64,000 nucleotides of DNA from Siphonodentalium dalli (Eukaryota; Mollusca; Scaphopoda; Gadilida; Siphonodentaliidae), in contig CP136065.1 in NCBI GenBank assembly GCA_032622095.1, forward strand, positions 55,921,949-55,985,948, in the 5' to 3' direction. Every line of letters starts with the position of its first letter. Position 1 is the stretch's first letter. The notes beneath the pieces were generated by a model. The model made no database searches, was not told the origin of the DNA, and saw only the letters and a list, made by a program, of their open reading frames with translations. Made by a program: the position numbers and the translations under genes. Shown here piece after piece: positions 1 through 12,514 of the stretch.

Positions 1-1500
1 TTCGTCAAGTATAATAGCCACATGTCCATAATAATACGTCCAAAGCCATACAGCAAAGCAGAACCATCAGTTTCATCTCTGTTTTCTTTGATTTTGATCT
101 CTGAGTGGTGAACCGTCAAATTGAGATTGTATACAATTTTTTTTGTTAGGTAAACATGCGTTTACAAACTTTACAGGGGTATTCTATGTCGAACCTACTG
201 CGATAGCAACTTTGTTCCCGATACATGTTGTGGCATCTTGATACGGTTGCCCTGAATATTAAAAACTCAAAAAAATGTCCATGCACCCATCGTAACTTTA
301 GCAGTGAATATAAGGTACGTTGTTAAATGATATATACTATCGTCTAAAGACGTCGCTATGAAACGCTAAATATTAATTAAGAAAAAATAATAATAAAAAA
401 AAAACTGGCAATTGGTGTGTTATGTCAAGTTTCACAGCAGAAAACTGGATTAGAATATCATGTTTCCTTAGTAAAATAGACGCCGGTGAAACAGAAAACT
501 GATGCAAGTTTATGACTGGAGCTGCATGTTTAGTGTTATATATATATTTAAGTTTATGACTGGAGCTGCATGTTTAGTGTTATATTTAAGTTTATGACTG
601 GGGCTGCATGTTTAGTGTTATAATGACTGGGGCTGCATGTTTAGTGTTATAATGACTGGAGCTGCATGTTTAGTGTTATATTTTCTGCGAATTTGTTCTA
701 TTCAATCGCTCCAAGAATTGGTGTACAAATCGACATGTAACGATTGTTCCTAAATGTGTTACACTTCGTCAGACAATTAGCTTATGGAATATTTCCTCTA
801 CAAATGATCCGATCACCCTTCAATTTACATCTTGCATATCCGAAGAAAAAAAAACATTTCTGAACTTTTGAATCATATTTGAGTGAAGGCCATTGCCCGT
901 CAGATAGTTAACAGACAGTTGCTTCATTTCAACCATTTGTTATACTACAAACGTTTACATTATGTTGGCATGGCACATTCGATTCGGAATGTGAATTTGG
1001 TAGCCACTTCGCGGCGTAAAACATTCATCACGATGTTCGGGTTTTCGTATAAGTGATTAAACAGTCGATTACCATCAGAGAGGCGAGGAACAAAACTGAG
1101 GTGATCAACATTCTCTACAGTTTCGCGTCTAATTTAAGAAAATCGCCACGTGGTTTGAAGACTGGCGAAAACCGGCTCGGTTCGGTTAGTGTTATCCGAA
1201 CGAATGGCAGCATTTAAGGCATATTACATACATTTATACCTAGGGATTTCATTTTAGGTGGCGCTGAGGTAAACTCAGAGAAATATCAGTTCTTCGCCAC
1301 TGGAAATTAGTAAGACTCATTGCCTCTTATTTGCATATATAGTAAACTGGACATCCTTTCTTACCTATATAAGAGTTATGGAGGCACGGACCCAGTATGA
1401 GTATGCATTGCTTCATATATGTTCTTAATTCAGTGAGCGTGAACAAATTCTCATTTATTATCGAAATGGCCATGTATCGATCGGATTGGCACATTGAGAT
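1..1500. other. Intergenic DNA, no gene seen
   Basis: Apart from the minisatellite at 507-680, I see no recognisable gene, RNA or transposon end. Open frames are short and unlike any family I know. Confidence 0.5.
507..680. repeat. Minisatellite, about 33-bp core, 5 copies
   Basis: The core GACTGGAGCTGCATGTTTAG followed by TGTTATA recurs five times. Some units carry an extra TTTAAGTTTAT or a short TA run, so unit length varies. The last two units are the shortest and almost identical. It lies in intergenic DNA and codes for nothing visible. Confidence 0.85.
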
Positions 1501-1529
1501 GTCCCTCAACTCAGATCAAGCTTGAAAAT

Positions 1530-1645
1530 CGGTCCCGACCCCCCCCCCCATGTCGGGGTTAGAACCCGTGCCAACCTCGTCTAGCCCAGGCTGCGATGAT
1601 CGTATCCATGACCTAACCACCTCAGTTACGGGGACATCTTTAAAA
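1530..1645 (-). mobile_element. tRNA-derived SINE fragment
   Basis: Read on the minus strand, the segment has an A-box-like GTGGTTAGGTCATGG and, about 45 bases on, a B-box-like CACGGGTTCTAACCCC. The spacing and order fit an RNA polymerase III internal promoter. The tRNA fold is not intact, and a C tract follows the B box, so I read it as a SINE head rather than a tRNA gene. Confidence 0.5.
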
Positions 1646-1779
1646 GGAAGCCTTTTCGCTGAGAGTTTGGAAGCGTAATAGTCTGAAATATATACTTCCT
1701 CCGAAATTTCATCTGTAACCATATACGATTACATCTGGGGACCTCACTCTGCTATATATGTGAGACATAGACACATGCA

Positions 1780-1990
1780 GATTTAACTTCCCAGATGTCG
1801 ACGATGGCGATGTGCACCCACTGGGCACCTCGATTATTCATTGTCGTCGGCCAATTTTGGGATATAGAGAACTAAACTAAAAAAAAAGGACAAGAATCTT
1901 TCTAATGAAGTTTCTAAAGAAATTAAACAACTTGTTAATTTGACAAAAAAAATTCTTTCCAGAGAAGATGAGGCCTAAGCAGAATGGGGT
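1780..1990 (-). mobile_element. Old remnant of H1 family MITE
   Basis: The middle part of the H1 family is recognisable but diverged. It includes a 'CACTGGGCACCTCGATTAT' block, a GGGATATAGA block, an AT-rich spacer with 'AGTTTCTAAAGAAA', and 'GAAGATGAGGCCTAAGCAGA'. Neither terminal repeat survives. It is much older than the copies in intron 3. Confidence 0.5.
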
Positions 1991-1999
1991 AAGGTTAAT

Positions 2000-2965
2000 G
2001 GTAACAAACAACTGAGACTGATACGGGGATATCATAATACCCGGACTGGTCACGTGTTCACGCTATATATAGAGGAAATGGCGCCAAATTTTGGATGCTG
2101 TCAATGCATGATACGATAACGTTACCCAGTGATTGATGACGTCTTCTTGCGAAATACCTTTAACATAATTATGTATCCGACATTGTTATGTGTACATGTA
2201 TGTATACCTGAATGCTATCGTGTGCTTTATAATCTGAATAATATCAACTGAAGAAGGCCTAAGGCCGAAATCTTTTGAAGAGCGAATTCTTTTATTTGTC
2301 TTTCCGTTGGGTCCGGGTGAATAAGTTAGGAATGTATAACTGTCGATCGTCTATCCCAAATTAGAGCGAATGAGAAGATCGTACAGATAAAATACAAATA
2401 TGTAAAAGAAATTCGCCAAGTTACGTACTTTATGTATACAGTTATATAATCGTGACAAGGGAATATGCTGGTCCATTATAATTATATTTATCGAATGTGC
2501 ATGAAGAGATCAAAACTATTTTATCTTAGCTTGCACGTGTGTCGATTGCGATAGATAGATTGATGCCTGGTGGGTACACATTGCGCCATGAAAGTATATA
2601 TAACGACGTATATACGAATGCATAATTGTGTCTAATAGTGACACCCGCCGCGAGCGAAACTAAATTCCTTCTGTCTTTGTAGTGCGGACGTTTAATCACC
2701 TCGTACTAATTGTAACAAACCACAACCACCCGTTCCCCGTCGAAATTAACCGGGACTAAGCTAAGTTCGATTATCCTACAGACATATGGTGTGTTTATTT
2801 TAATTAATTATACCCGATGAGTGAGTACCCAGGCACTATATGTCAACTGGAAGAATGTTGGATATCAACTAATATTGCCGAAAATAACAACCACATATAG
2901 CTCGTATTCTTGTTCTCCAATCTCTAGTCCCATGCAATTATCAAAGTGGAGTGCTGCACGTCACT
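2000..2965. other. Intergenic DNA, nothing recognised
   Basis: AT-rich DNA with no supported gene. An 88-codon open frame at 2821-3087 runs into the PB1 element and matches no family I recognise. Confidence 0.4.
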
Positions 2966-2969
2966 TTAA

Positions 2970-3361
2970 CCCTTTACCCAACAAACCGGCCAAAACCGGC
3001 CAAATAAAGCTTCAACAGCCTAAAATATCTTCGGTCTGTCTCAATAGAACCATACAAATATGGATATCATTGGAACCGGCTCATTGACCACATTGTGATA
3101 GTTACAGTTATGCCCTGTGCCAATGCATTCTCTTATATATGCGAGTCGACCATAGGTCGCCTCGCATATATAAGAGAATGCATTGGCCTAACAAAAATCT
3201 TTTTTTAACACTTTTTACCATTTTTTCTTACATTCTTTAACAATTTTATAATTTTTAATGTGTTAAGCCAATGCATTCTCTTATATATGCGAGGCGACCT
3301 ATGGTCGACTCGCATATATAAGAGAATGCATTGGCACAGGGCCCTTCTGTTGGGTAAAGGG
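2970..3361 (-). mobile_element. PB1 MITE copy 1 (TTAA element)
   Basis: The 392-bp element is flanked by TTAA at 2966-2969 and 3362-3365. It begins CCCTTTACCCAACA and ends with the inverse. Inside are two hairpins of about 70 bp (near 3117-3186 and 3266-3335), each built on 'CCAATGCATTCTCTTATATA', separated by an AT-rich spacer. TTAA target duplications and CCCTTT ends are typical of the piggyBac superfamily. There is no transposase, so it is non-autonomous. Strand is given relative to the copy at 28085. Confidence 0.85.
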
Positions 3362-3365
3362 TTAA

Positions 3366-4700
3366 TAAAGTGCGGTGTTGTCGCGCGAACGTGCTGCAAG
3401 TAACAAGCACGAAGACTATCTACATTCTACTTCGCATGATGAACTTTGTAATTAGCGATATGTTTGTCGTTCTGTATTATATAGGGTGGGGCGCATCGGT
3501 ACTCGGTAGAGATATAGGTTGATGTTTCCACACAGATAATTGTTTACGTATAGATAAGACGTTCAAAAATGTCTTTAATTTCCGGTACCGCCCATGATGA
3601 CCCTGACCCGCGATCGGACGAGCTTTATAACACAAACATGATAGCGTGTAAAATGGAGTGTATTTCGACCACGGTGGGTGGGACTAAAATTTCCAACTCT
3701 GTATAGCTTTGGAAAATTCTCATATATACATATACCATCATATCGTCGATTATTTTCACGAATATTTCGTCGAAAATTCGGCCGAAATCTATTTCAAACT
3801 TTCGACCAAAATCGTTCAATTCGCACTATTTTTTGTGTGTGGAAAATCAAAGTTTCAAAACAATTTCAACCTATATACCGTATATTCAATTTGCTGAAAT
3901 GTTTAATTTGGTAGTTTGAGTCATAAGATTTTATCTGTTAAGATATCCCTGTCGTTGTCGCATGTTACAATTCGACCAGATATACTGAAATTGAATGACT
4001 TACCAACAAGACTAGCATGGTACTATGTAGAAGGCCTGCCCCAATATCGTTGATGGTATCCCCTTTATCCAATACAAGATGTTGTTGTACATGCAGTCAA
4101 ATCCACTAGTTCACAAGATATGAAGAACGACTATTGAGCAACATCTGGTTGACAACGGTGACAACTCTTGGCACCAAGAATAGTAAGCAATCAAACAAGA
4201 ATCTGTCTCAGAAAATTCACTATATAGACTATATACGATCCCGGTTGTCGTGGTATTCGAATGTTACCACAGTCAGATTTCTCTCGAAGTTTGGTCCCCG
4301 CAACGCAGGACCAGCTATTTTATAATATGATCGGGGTCAGAAGTGGGGTATATGGGGGAAATTAGAGCCAATTACAGTCTGTGAGTTTCTCTTGGTGGTG
4401 ACGCATCGGACCTTATACCACCCACGCGATCAGATCACCACTTTCGATCCAATACAATTAGATTTCGACCTTTAAAGCAAACTGATTCATTCATTCAGTA
4501 ACCGCCTGTTGGTTATAACGCCGAACAATAATTTGCAAATTCCGTCACCCCGGGGAGACGGGGACGCATGTTGAGCCTACACATCCAATACTATCCCAAT
4601 TAATAAGTCTATACAGTGTTTTATTGTATAATGATACATCCTTGGGACACACACTCTGTGAATGGAATCAATGCTCAAGAGTGTATAGGCGGTTACCACT
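3366..4700. other. Intergenic DNA, no gene seen
   Basis: No exon, RNA gene or transposon end could be supported. Short open frames around 3.6-3.9 kb overlap each other on both strands and look like chance. Confidence 0.4.
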
Positions 4701-4848
4701 AGTTCTTGTTAGAATACTGATATAAACTGCAGAAGAAAATTACTGACTTTCACGCTACCAAAGAGGGGCGATTCCGAGGAAATCGGATTATTGTACTTAT
4801 GTGCAAGAAGCATCATTCGCTTTAATAGATATAAAGCTATAAAGGCAG

Positions 4849-5076
4849 ATGGAATGGTCCCCCGCAGATGTGGAAAAGGAGAAATTGTTTGCGCATATAA
4901 ACGAGACAATGTTACAGTATGCAATTTCGGAGGAAGTTTATTGCGTTGTTAGTAAAATGGTAGACCCGTTCTGCGTCGCACATCGAATCCATGTTCAGAC
5001 ACGTACTTCAACTATACATTGTACCTGTGGAAGAGCAATTTTTGTTGATGATGTCCATATAGCGAAGCGGCTATAG
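4849..5076 (+). pseudogene. Unrecognised open frame with Cys/His motif, possible mobile-element remnant
   Basis: A 75-codon frame whose end reads TSTIHCTCGRAIF. HCTCGR resembles a short zinc-ribbon-like half motif, and a further fragment with ARHGRTPGA follows in another frame around 5100. A frameshifted remnant of a repeated protein, perhaps from a mobile element, is possible. I do not recognise the family. There is no promoter or splice evidence, and it may be chance. Confidence 0.2.
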
Positions 5077-5249
5077 GTCGTATATACCATCATCGCGCTA
5101 GACATGGGCGAACACCGGGAGCGATTAATAAGCCTGACTGGTGTTGGGGACATCTCAGATCGCAATAATTCCATTTCGAGAATTTTTTCATAAACACATT
5201 AATAAATCAAGTATCCCACTACGTTGAGTCCGTGCTTCGTACATTATAA

Positions 5250-5395
5250 TAGATGTGACCCGCCATATCAAATCCAGTCGTAAGTCGGGATTTTTTTTAC
5301 CCTGTGCCAATGCATTCTCTTATATGTGCGAGTCGACCATAGGTCGAATATAAGGGAATACATTGGCATAACAATTTTTTATCATTTTTTTAAAT
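5250..5395 (+). mobile_element. Fragment carrying the PB-type hairpin, with 'GACCCGCCATAT' leader
   Basis: The leader TGTGACCCGCCATATC and CCAGTCGTAAGTCGG are followed by a T run and the 'TGTGCCAATGCATTCTCTTA' hairpin shared with PB1 and PB2. The same leader-hairpin order occurs at 29190-29286, so this is a third family using the hairpin module. The hairpin's second arm is partly deleted. I see no CCCTTT end. Confidence 0.6.
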
Positions 5396-5574
5396 AAATG
5401 TTTCTACCATTTTTTAGGACATAAAATAAAAAACATCCATTACCCTGCAGGGAGCCCCACATAGATATAGAAGCACACAGAAGAGTGTCGTCTGCTCATA
5501 TTTGTCTGGGGCTCTGTATATGGGTAAAATTCTAAAATTGTTAAAGAATACAAGAAAAAATTATCAGGAATTCA

Positions 5575-5822
5575 CCAACAAAGAACGCTCTTTATGTTTA
5601 CCATTATAATATAAACAAACACCAGAAAAGTAACTTTTTATGCTTTTGTTTACATAACAATGGTTAAACATATGAGAATAACATACTGTTTATGCGATAT
5701 TTCTTATTTATATACGGACAAAGTCTGTCTACATTTTGATATTCTTTCTGTTTGTTGCGGTTTTTGACGGGTGGAAATATTTTCACAGGATACCCACCGC
5801 CAAGGCCAACCGTACCTATAAT
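5575..5822 (+). mobile_element. Partial copy of dispersed family X
   Basis: Shared blocks with 21901-22433 include 'AACGCTCTTTATGTTT', 'TTACATAACAA', 'AATAACATACTGTTTATG' and 'GCGGTTTTTGACGG', ending in 'ACCCACCGCCAA'. The left third of the element is missing. Confidence 0.6.
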
Positions 5823-6220
5823 GCCGAGCTCCCGAATTCGTGAGAAAATCTGGCCAATGGACAAGCTCAGTATTGCGCTATTATATAGAGCACAAATGCA
5901 CACACAAGAACATTAAAATAACAAGTACGCAAAATGCCGAGTACGTTTTAAATCACATTTACTCCATCAACTCCACATTGCCAGTATACACCCTTAGAGG
6001 GCGTAATATTATTAAAATTTAGCACCAGAACACAGTAAAATAACGTCTTTACATGTTGGGCAAGGAAACTATGAACGCTCTTTATCATATGCGATCTTTG
6101 GATTTTTTTGGGGCGCCTGATCAAAACTCCAAACCTGATAAAATTGCCTTTTCGTGCTCCCATGCATGAGAGAACTTCGATATAATTATGTTCTGGTATA
6201 TAAAGCACGTATAAATAACA

Positions 6221-6544
6221 GTGATATGGTGTCAAATAGGATGGGGCATCTTTAAGCACGTGGTAGGGGTACCATATCGGTATGCTGTCGATCGTGGTAA
6301 GATTCTAGCTCCAACAAGCGAGAATTGTAAACTAAAATACTATAAATCGCAATACGTTCTGTCCCATGCACTTTACGGGAAGTGGGAACATTATCATCTC
6401 AGTGGATTGCTCTCTCTTGACACAAAATTATGGCTATACAGAAATTTCAAGGAAGGTGTAAAAAACCTTTATTTTCAAAAAGCATCATTCGTAGCGCGCA
6501 CGTGGTTGTCTTGTTACCCACCCCCCAAACACATTTGGAGGTAA
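6221..6544 (+). other. Unassigned 107-codon open frame
   Basis: The longest uninterrupted frame in the intergenic region. The peptide shows no motif I know, no signal peptide and no splice context. I list it only because of its length; chance is the likelier explanation. Confidence 0.12.
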
Positions 6545-6683
6545 AAATTACTCAACAATGAACTAATTATTTGACAGTGCTATAAAACCTAAAATTAATG
6601 GGTCCCTCTGTTCGATCTCATTATTTTCAGCATACTATAACACGTATAATAATGTTCATGGTGTTATCGGATGGCGTATATGT

Positions 6684-6920
6684 AACTAATTCTATAATAC
6701 TCATTGACGAGTAGTTCCCCCAGGAAATGTTCAGAAAATAAGTTCATCAAACGACCACATTTCCCACTGATTAATATAAATTCTTCTGCACTAATTCTAT
6801 CTGTTCGTTTGTCTGTCGTCTGCTTACAATTTCTGAAAACCCCTCAGAATGAATAATAGACTCTCCTTCCAATGTCTACTTTTATTACTGAGAGTTAGAA
6901 TCCATTTAGTATAGAAAGGG
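6684..6920 (-). mobile_element. PB3 MITE, TTAA element
   Basis: The right end reads ATTTAGTATAGAAAGGG followed by TTAA (6921-6924). Its inverse matches the left end of the copy at 9601 (CCCTTTCTTTACTAAATAC). The opposite end here is eroded but still shows 'AATACTCATTGACGAG'. Both copies share 'GGAAATGTTCAGA' and 'TAAGTTCA'. Confidence 0.6.
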
Positions 6921-6924
6921 TTAA

Positions 6925-8280
6925 TTTTGGATACAAGGCAACGATAATATTGTTACTGGCTGTCACGCTGTAGCATGAAGACCGATATTGTGTATTCGAC
7001 AGTCATTCTTTCTTGTTGATACATTCGAATAATTGTTATCTTCGTTTTTATTTGGAGTTATCCCCTTTCGATTGTTCGAATGGTCGGCGAATAGCGAAAT
7101 TTAATTTAAAAAAGAAATGTAGGGCCCTAAACAAACAAACATAGTGTGTCTTCGTGATGCATCTGTGTACTATATAATACCGCAATACTGAGTTTGTCCA
7201 TTGGCCAGAATTGCTCACGAATTAGGGAGCTCGGTATAGTCAACGATTAACAACAGATGACAATAACAAATGTATATAATATAAGAAAGGTATAATAGAT
7301 GCGCATCTGCAAGCAGTTAAAGTGAAGACTAAACTGCCGTTAATTAATCAGCTGAGTGGACAGATGGTCATATAGGAGATAACTATATATATATAGTATC
7401 GTCGAGTTTATATTGAAGTTGTAGACAAGTTACATGCACACAAAAAATATGATATATAGTATATACCGCAGTGTGGCCTACGGTATCCGAACTGTATAAC
7501 CACACTAACCAGTGTAGTTGAAGTGTGAATGTATAGTTTCTACATAACTATTAGGACCATGACTGAAGAGGGTGCTATCTTCGAAATAAGCTATGTTCCT
7601 TCCCTTCATCATGGTCCGTGTATATGGACAATGTATACGGTATATTCATCGTGCACATGCAAGACGTATGTATATAAGCAACATGTTCGTGCATGGTGCC
7701 TATGCTCCGTGTACACGATGTATTATAGATACTTCGCATTCGCGAGTATACAGTGTGCTGCTTATATAAATTGTTCCAATTGAGCCAATTCCTAACTCAG
7801 TGGTAAATATGTGTAAATTATATTTGTGTTGCGATCTACACGTCAGCTGCATCGGGCTGTGTCTGTTCCTGTTCCAGAGGATAAACAAACGAGGCTAATA
7901 CAGGATATATTCATATTTTTGTCTTGCCATGCGATGTTACTTCAAGTGGTCAATAGAAAATAGTAAACACTTTATTGGACTAGACAAGTTGGTACAAGTA
8001 TGTCCTAACAAAATGAAGTTAAATAAAATATAATGTGTCGTGGGGTATATGACAGTAATTATTATATACATAGTGACAGTCATTAAAGTTTAGTTATGAT
8101 AATGGATTAAGTTGAGTTGTTATATAATAATGAATTGAGTTGAGTTGTTAATCAGTTGCTAAACAGTGCATAGGTGAATAAAAAGTTTGACTAGTGTGGG
8201 TCTGTAAAATGATCTGCCCTATACACGGCGTCTTAATTGACAATAAACAATATGGTATCGTATCGCATAGTATCATAGTC
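6925..8280. other. Intergenic DNA, no gene seen
   Basis: Highly AT-rich, with many TATATA runs. An 84-codon frame at 7529-7783 has no recognisable domain. Confidence 0.4.
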
Positions 8281-8284
8281 TTAA

Positions 8285-8636
8285 ATGGGTACTGTACACT
8301 AAATATGGACATTTATGGGCCCATCTCCTCTTGTACCAAACAGAATATATGCAACAACTGAGTGGACGTGAGCCTTTGGTTGTTGCAAAAATACATGCAC
8401 TCATGTGTTCTATGCACGATGCAAACGACATGTTAATTATAATGAAAATGAGTTTATGACTCGAGTAATAAACTCATTTTCATTATAATGACCATGTCGT
8501 TTGCATCGTTCATAGAGCACGTGGTTGTATTTTGCAATAACCAAAGGCTCAAGTTCTCTCATTTGTTGCATATATTCTGTTTGGTATAAGAGGAGATGGG
8601 GCCCATAAATGTCCAGATTTAGTGTACAGTACCCAT
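8285..8636. mobile_element. Single 352-bp foldback flanked by TTAA
   Basis: Almost the whole length is one inverted repeat with arms of about 170 bp. The arms begin ATGGGTACTGTACACTAAAT and fold around a small loop near 8459-8465. TTAA lies at both ends (8281-8284 and 8637-8640), fitting a TTAA-specific insertion. Its ends do not start CCC as in PB1-PB3, and I found no other copy in the window. Confidence 0.75.
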
Positions 8637-9199
8637 TTAAGTCTACCCAGGTTATTTTAATTAATTTCTAATTTGGTTGAAAGATGGTAGACTATGTTAT
8701 GAAATTATGTCTGGTTTTAGAGCTTTCTGAATAAATGTGCTCACTTGTCTAGCTAAGCCGATATTGTGTGGGTTCAGTGTAGTATCAAGACTTATATACT
8801 ATATATTTTAGACCTGGTATCTATCCATGTGGTATCTATATGACTTTCGAAGCTGCATCATTAAATATAGGACCGTTTGGGGTGATTAAGATATAGTAGC
8901 TATATATCATCTTGAAAAATATTACGACACGAGAAACGCATCGCCTTGTATAGATATAAATACTCTATCGAGTATACTATATCAATACTCTATATATCGA
9001 GTATAATATATTTTCTCGCTTTGCTATATATAGCAGTGTATATAGTAGAACTTATGGGAGGAATTGATGACAAAGCGTGGAATCTCAGTCACAGTCTATT
9101 GTTGATTGACAGACATGTTCGTATGCACGTGTGTCTGAGTGATGTTAGCCGACGAAATGTCTTTTTGCCTCGGCTCAGTGAATAGCAGACACTATTTAA

Positions 9200-9272
9200 C
9201 CATTTCGTGACGGGAGCTGCGCTGGTGCAGCATTAAACAACATGTGCCAGTGCCTTCTCTTATATGTGTATA
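9200..9272 (+). mobile_element. Truncated PB2 left end
   Basis: TTAA (9196-9199) is followed by CCATTTCGTGACGGGAGC, 'GCTGGTGCAGCATT' and 'TGTGCCAGTGCCTTCTCTTA', as in the PB2 copies at 40522 and 62638. The sequence then runs into TA-rich DNA and the rest is lost. Confidence 0.65.
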
Positions 9273-9600
9273 TATATTATAAAATTAATACCATATATAT
9301 ATATACGTTTGAATATACGAATATCACAGATAAGTTCAGTATAGATAATTAGTCGCGGGACAATGGAATGGTTTTTCTTGATCGATATATTCAGTCACAT
9401 TTATTTGATTTGACTCAACGATATGCGCATGCAATGGTTTTCAATTTATATCAACGCTCTTCATTGTTATACCATATCCGAAAAAAGTTACGAGAAAGGT
9501 AGGTTATTATTCGGTACTACAAAATTCACACGAACCGTTGACAATCTTTAAGGCGAGTTTGTCCACCCCTTAATTCGGTACAACATTAAACACGTATTAA

Positions 9601-9715
9601 CCCTTTCTTTACTAAATACTCATTGGCGAGCAGTTTCTGAAGGAAATGTTCAGATTATAAGTTCAACAGTTTGGTGAACTTATTATCTGAACATTTCCTA
9701 ACAATTCATAGAAAG
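9601..9715 (+). mobile_element. PB3 MITE left part with internal palindrome
   Basis: TTAA at 9597-9600 precedes CCCTTTCTTTACTAAATAC. Immediately inside is a hairpin (about 9642-9701) with arms containing GGAAATGTTCAGATTATAAG. The distal end is not identifiable, so the right border is approximate. Confidence 0.55.
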
Positions 9716-9719
9716 ACTT

Positions 9720-11340
9720 CTGCACATGTATATATACTTTTATCATTGATGGGAACATCCAGTTATTAAGTACCGTAAATAAATAAAGGTTAAAGTTACC
9801 ATTGAACATTGAATAGACACCTTTAATATTAAAGCGGTAGTACATTTTTTTACATGGCATATTTTATAAACTGTTATATTACATAGGCCTACTCCACGCA
9901 TGCTGGTGCAAAAAAATAATTTTCAGGACCTGATAAAAGACAGAATGTGAAAATGATGGAATAGAAGGATAGAGCCCCGCGTTGTCCAAATGCACAAACA
10001 CTCACACATATAAGCCACCATTCAAAGCGAAAGGTATAGCATTCAACTATTATATAGCGGTATATACTGGTATATCAAAAATATATAACAGAATAAATGT
10101 AACACGAAATCTCTCGTAAAATTATCTTATACAAGTCTCACATTTCTACATGATTACAAGATCTTAGTGCCGCGTGTTGATCACAGGCTTTAGTACGCAA
10201 TTTTATAACTAACGACAGCTAACGATAAGTTACTGCGGTCGATCTCTCGCAAAAAAAAACGTTGGAAACGTTTGGCGGGATAGCTTGTATCTCCAGTTTT
10301 CCAGACAGAAACGTGTATTGTGACTATACTGTCGTGTAGATCAATGTGGGAGTTTCTTATGACATTATGTAGTGCGGTAGCTAATTTGAATGCCTGTATA
10401 TATAAGCCGTCTCGTTAAATTTTAGATGTGGTTATATAGGCTTCCAAGTCCTATAGATCTAAATGTAGTTCCAATTTTTTTTTTTCATTTTACATTTTAT
10501 TAACGATGATCACGTGCATGAATTATGGTATTATACAGCGAGGCTCATGATTATAAAGACTGTGCCCAATATATAGGCATGCATATATACATATATGATA
10601 TACATCTATATAGACCATGCAAAAAGCATTATAAATATAGGCCTCAACTTGTTTATAACAAGGGAAGACAGGAACGACCTGCAAGATATATATCCCACCC
10701 TTAAATGTGTTTAAAGAATATATAGGCTATAGGTATGATTAGGCCTATATATATAATAGGCCTGCCCGAGAGCATTATTGTTTGAGCTGCATATGTATGA
10801 TATTACTTTAAATTATAGACCTGAATTTCCTTTGCAAATAATTGAAAATTTCTGAAGAAAAAATGTTATATGTATTAATTAACGCTCGATATGTTGTTTT
10901 TGTATAATATATACTTACTGAAGATGTAGAATTGCAGTAATCACGTTTAAGCTCTTTAAATGTAGAATCCGAACTTTATAATCCATAAACGTCATAATTT
11001 CCAGTTGCTTAAATCCTGGCATATATGACTGATGCACAAGTTTAATAACTTTTCCATGAAAATGACCTCTTATTAGTATATTCCGTATATCCATATAACA
11101 TTTTCAAAGGCAAACACATATATAGTTCAATTGTGTAAACTTTTTTCAACTGCGTACCCGGTATGTTTTCCAGGAAGAGAAATATCGCACTGATAACTTG
11201 GTGTGAAGAAAGTGATTAGAAATCCAAAGTGGGGCTTGTTTCGTCATTACAACAATATTAGTGTGTGTTTGAAACAAGAAGAATTGCATTATAATTCATA
11301 TAATCCATTGTTAATTGCAATAAATCCATTAGTCGGGAGG
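9720..11340. other. Upstream intergenic DNA
   Basis: AT-rich, with scattered TATATA and AGGCCT-type short palindromes (for example 10740-10765). No gene, RNA or full transposon is visible. Confidence 0.4.
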
Positions 11341-11467
11341 TACGTCCTGTAATCAAGGAGTGCGAACAGACTTATGCCCAGAGCGGTACGGTACACAGAG
11401 TTTAGACACAGCCGTCAATCATCGGCAAAGTCCGTCAATTTACGGAGTTCGTCGATAAATCTCAGCA
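11340..11467 (+). promoter_or_regulatory. Probable promoter / 5' UTR of the MICU gene
   Basis: The 130 bases before the start codon have more CpG than the DNA around them, including several CGTC/CGG pairs, as expected near a housekeeping start site. There is no convincing TATA box. An in-frame TAA lies at 11456-11458, so this leader does not extend the reading frame. The transcription start cannot be fixed from sequence. Confidence 0.35.
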
Positions 11468-11677
11468 ATGGCGGCCTCTACTGTGAGATGCCTTTCTCGA
11501 CGGGTTGCAAATATTCGTCTGAATTGCAGACAATTTTCAACGAATAGAAAACAAAAGTGGCACGTACCCGTAGGATCAATAGCTGTGGCATCATGTGGAA
11601 GTTATATAATGTGGAGATATTTCGAAAATAAGCAAAAATTTAGCGTTTCAATGCCCACAGTCCATGCGAAATCTGAG
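11468..11677 (+). CDS. MICU3: MICU3-like mitochondrial calcium uptake protein, exon 1
   Basis: Codes for residues 1-70. The ATG has a favourable context (G at -3, G at +4), and an in-frame TAA sits 12 nt upstream, fixing the start. Residues 1-30 are rich in Arg, Ser and Asn with no acidic residue before E53, as in a mitochondrial presequence; RQFS at 21-24 resembles a processing site. Residues 33-52 form a mildly hydrophobic stretch that could touch or cross a membrane. MICU proteins are EF-hand regulators of the mitochondrial calcium uniporter. The donor GAG|GTTTGT is weak, and read-through meets a stop four codons later. N-termini diverge in this family, so the link to exons 2-4 rests on orientation, frame and presequence character. 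Confidence 0.7.
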
Positions 11678-12514
11678 GTTTGTGTGTAGTCTGTAGACAT
11701 TTTGTTTGTTTTGAAATATAAAACTTCTGTAAGATTAGTTTTGTACTAAACGTATTTTGCTATAAATTTCCAGAAGCGGTCAAATTGACCTACTCTAAGG
11801 TGATCAATAATTTTGGTGTGCCATCATGGCATGAATTTTAGGAAAGAATGGGTCTGACAGTGACAGGCATGCTCCGCAAGTTCAATGCAACACTGCCAAC
11901 ACAACAGTCTGACAGTGACAGTGCTGGCTATGTCGCTGTTGATGATGATCATCATGTTGACCAGTCAATCTGACTCTGACTGAGTCATGATTGACATGTC
12001 TGAAGTCATGTGAGTGATGTTGTTGTCCTAACAAAAATGCTCGCCTTTCGGTCAGCGAGAGATTGAATATGTTGCCATAAATAATTGTCGTCTCACATCC
12101 TCTCAGTCAGTGCTCTCACCCTCACTCAGTCTCACAAAGTCACGTCTGCTTCAATATGAAAGTATTATTTCTGGTATTAATTATACAAGCTCTTATATAA
12201 ATCCTTCAATCGCACCTACATGTACTTGAGCAGATGCAGCTGAATTTACAAAAAATTAATAACACATGTATACGTGCATTTCTGACAATTCACATGACAT
12301 TACACGACACTGGTGTTCAATAATTTTTTTGTCTACAGAAATGGAAAAGTTATGACTTCATGTTTAGTTCATGCGGTATAATTTACTATAAATCAACAAT
12401 TTACATCTAAACTTTACACATGACAGATACTTGAGAAAACTTTAAATACCGTCCGTTAATCCACAGTGGAGATTCAATTATTAGCTGAAATAAATAACCG
12501 AAAAACCGTCAATC

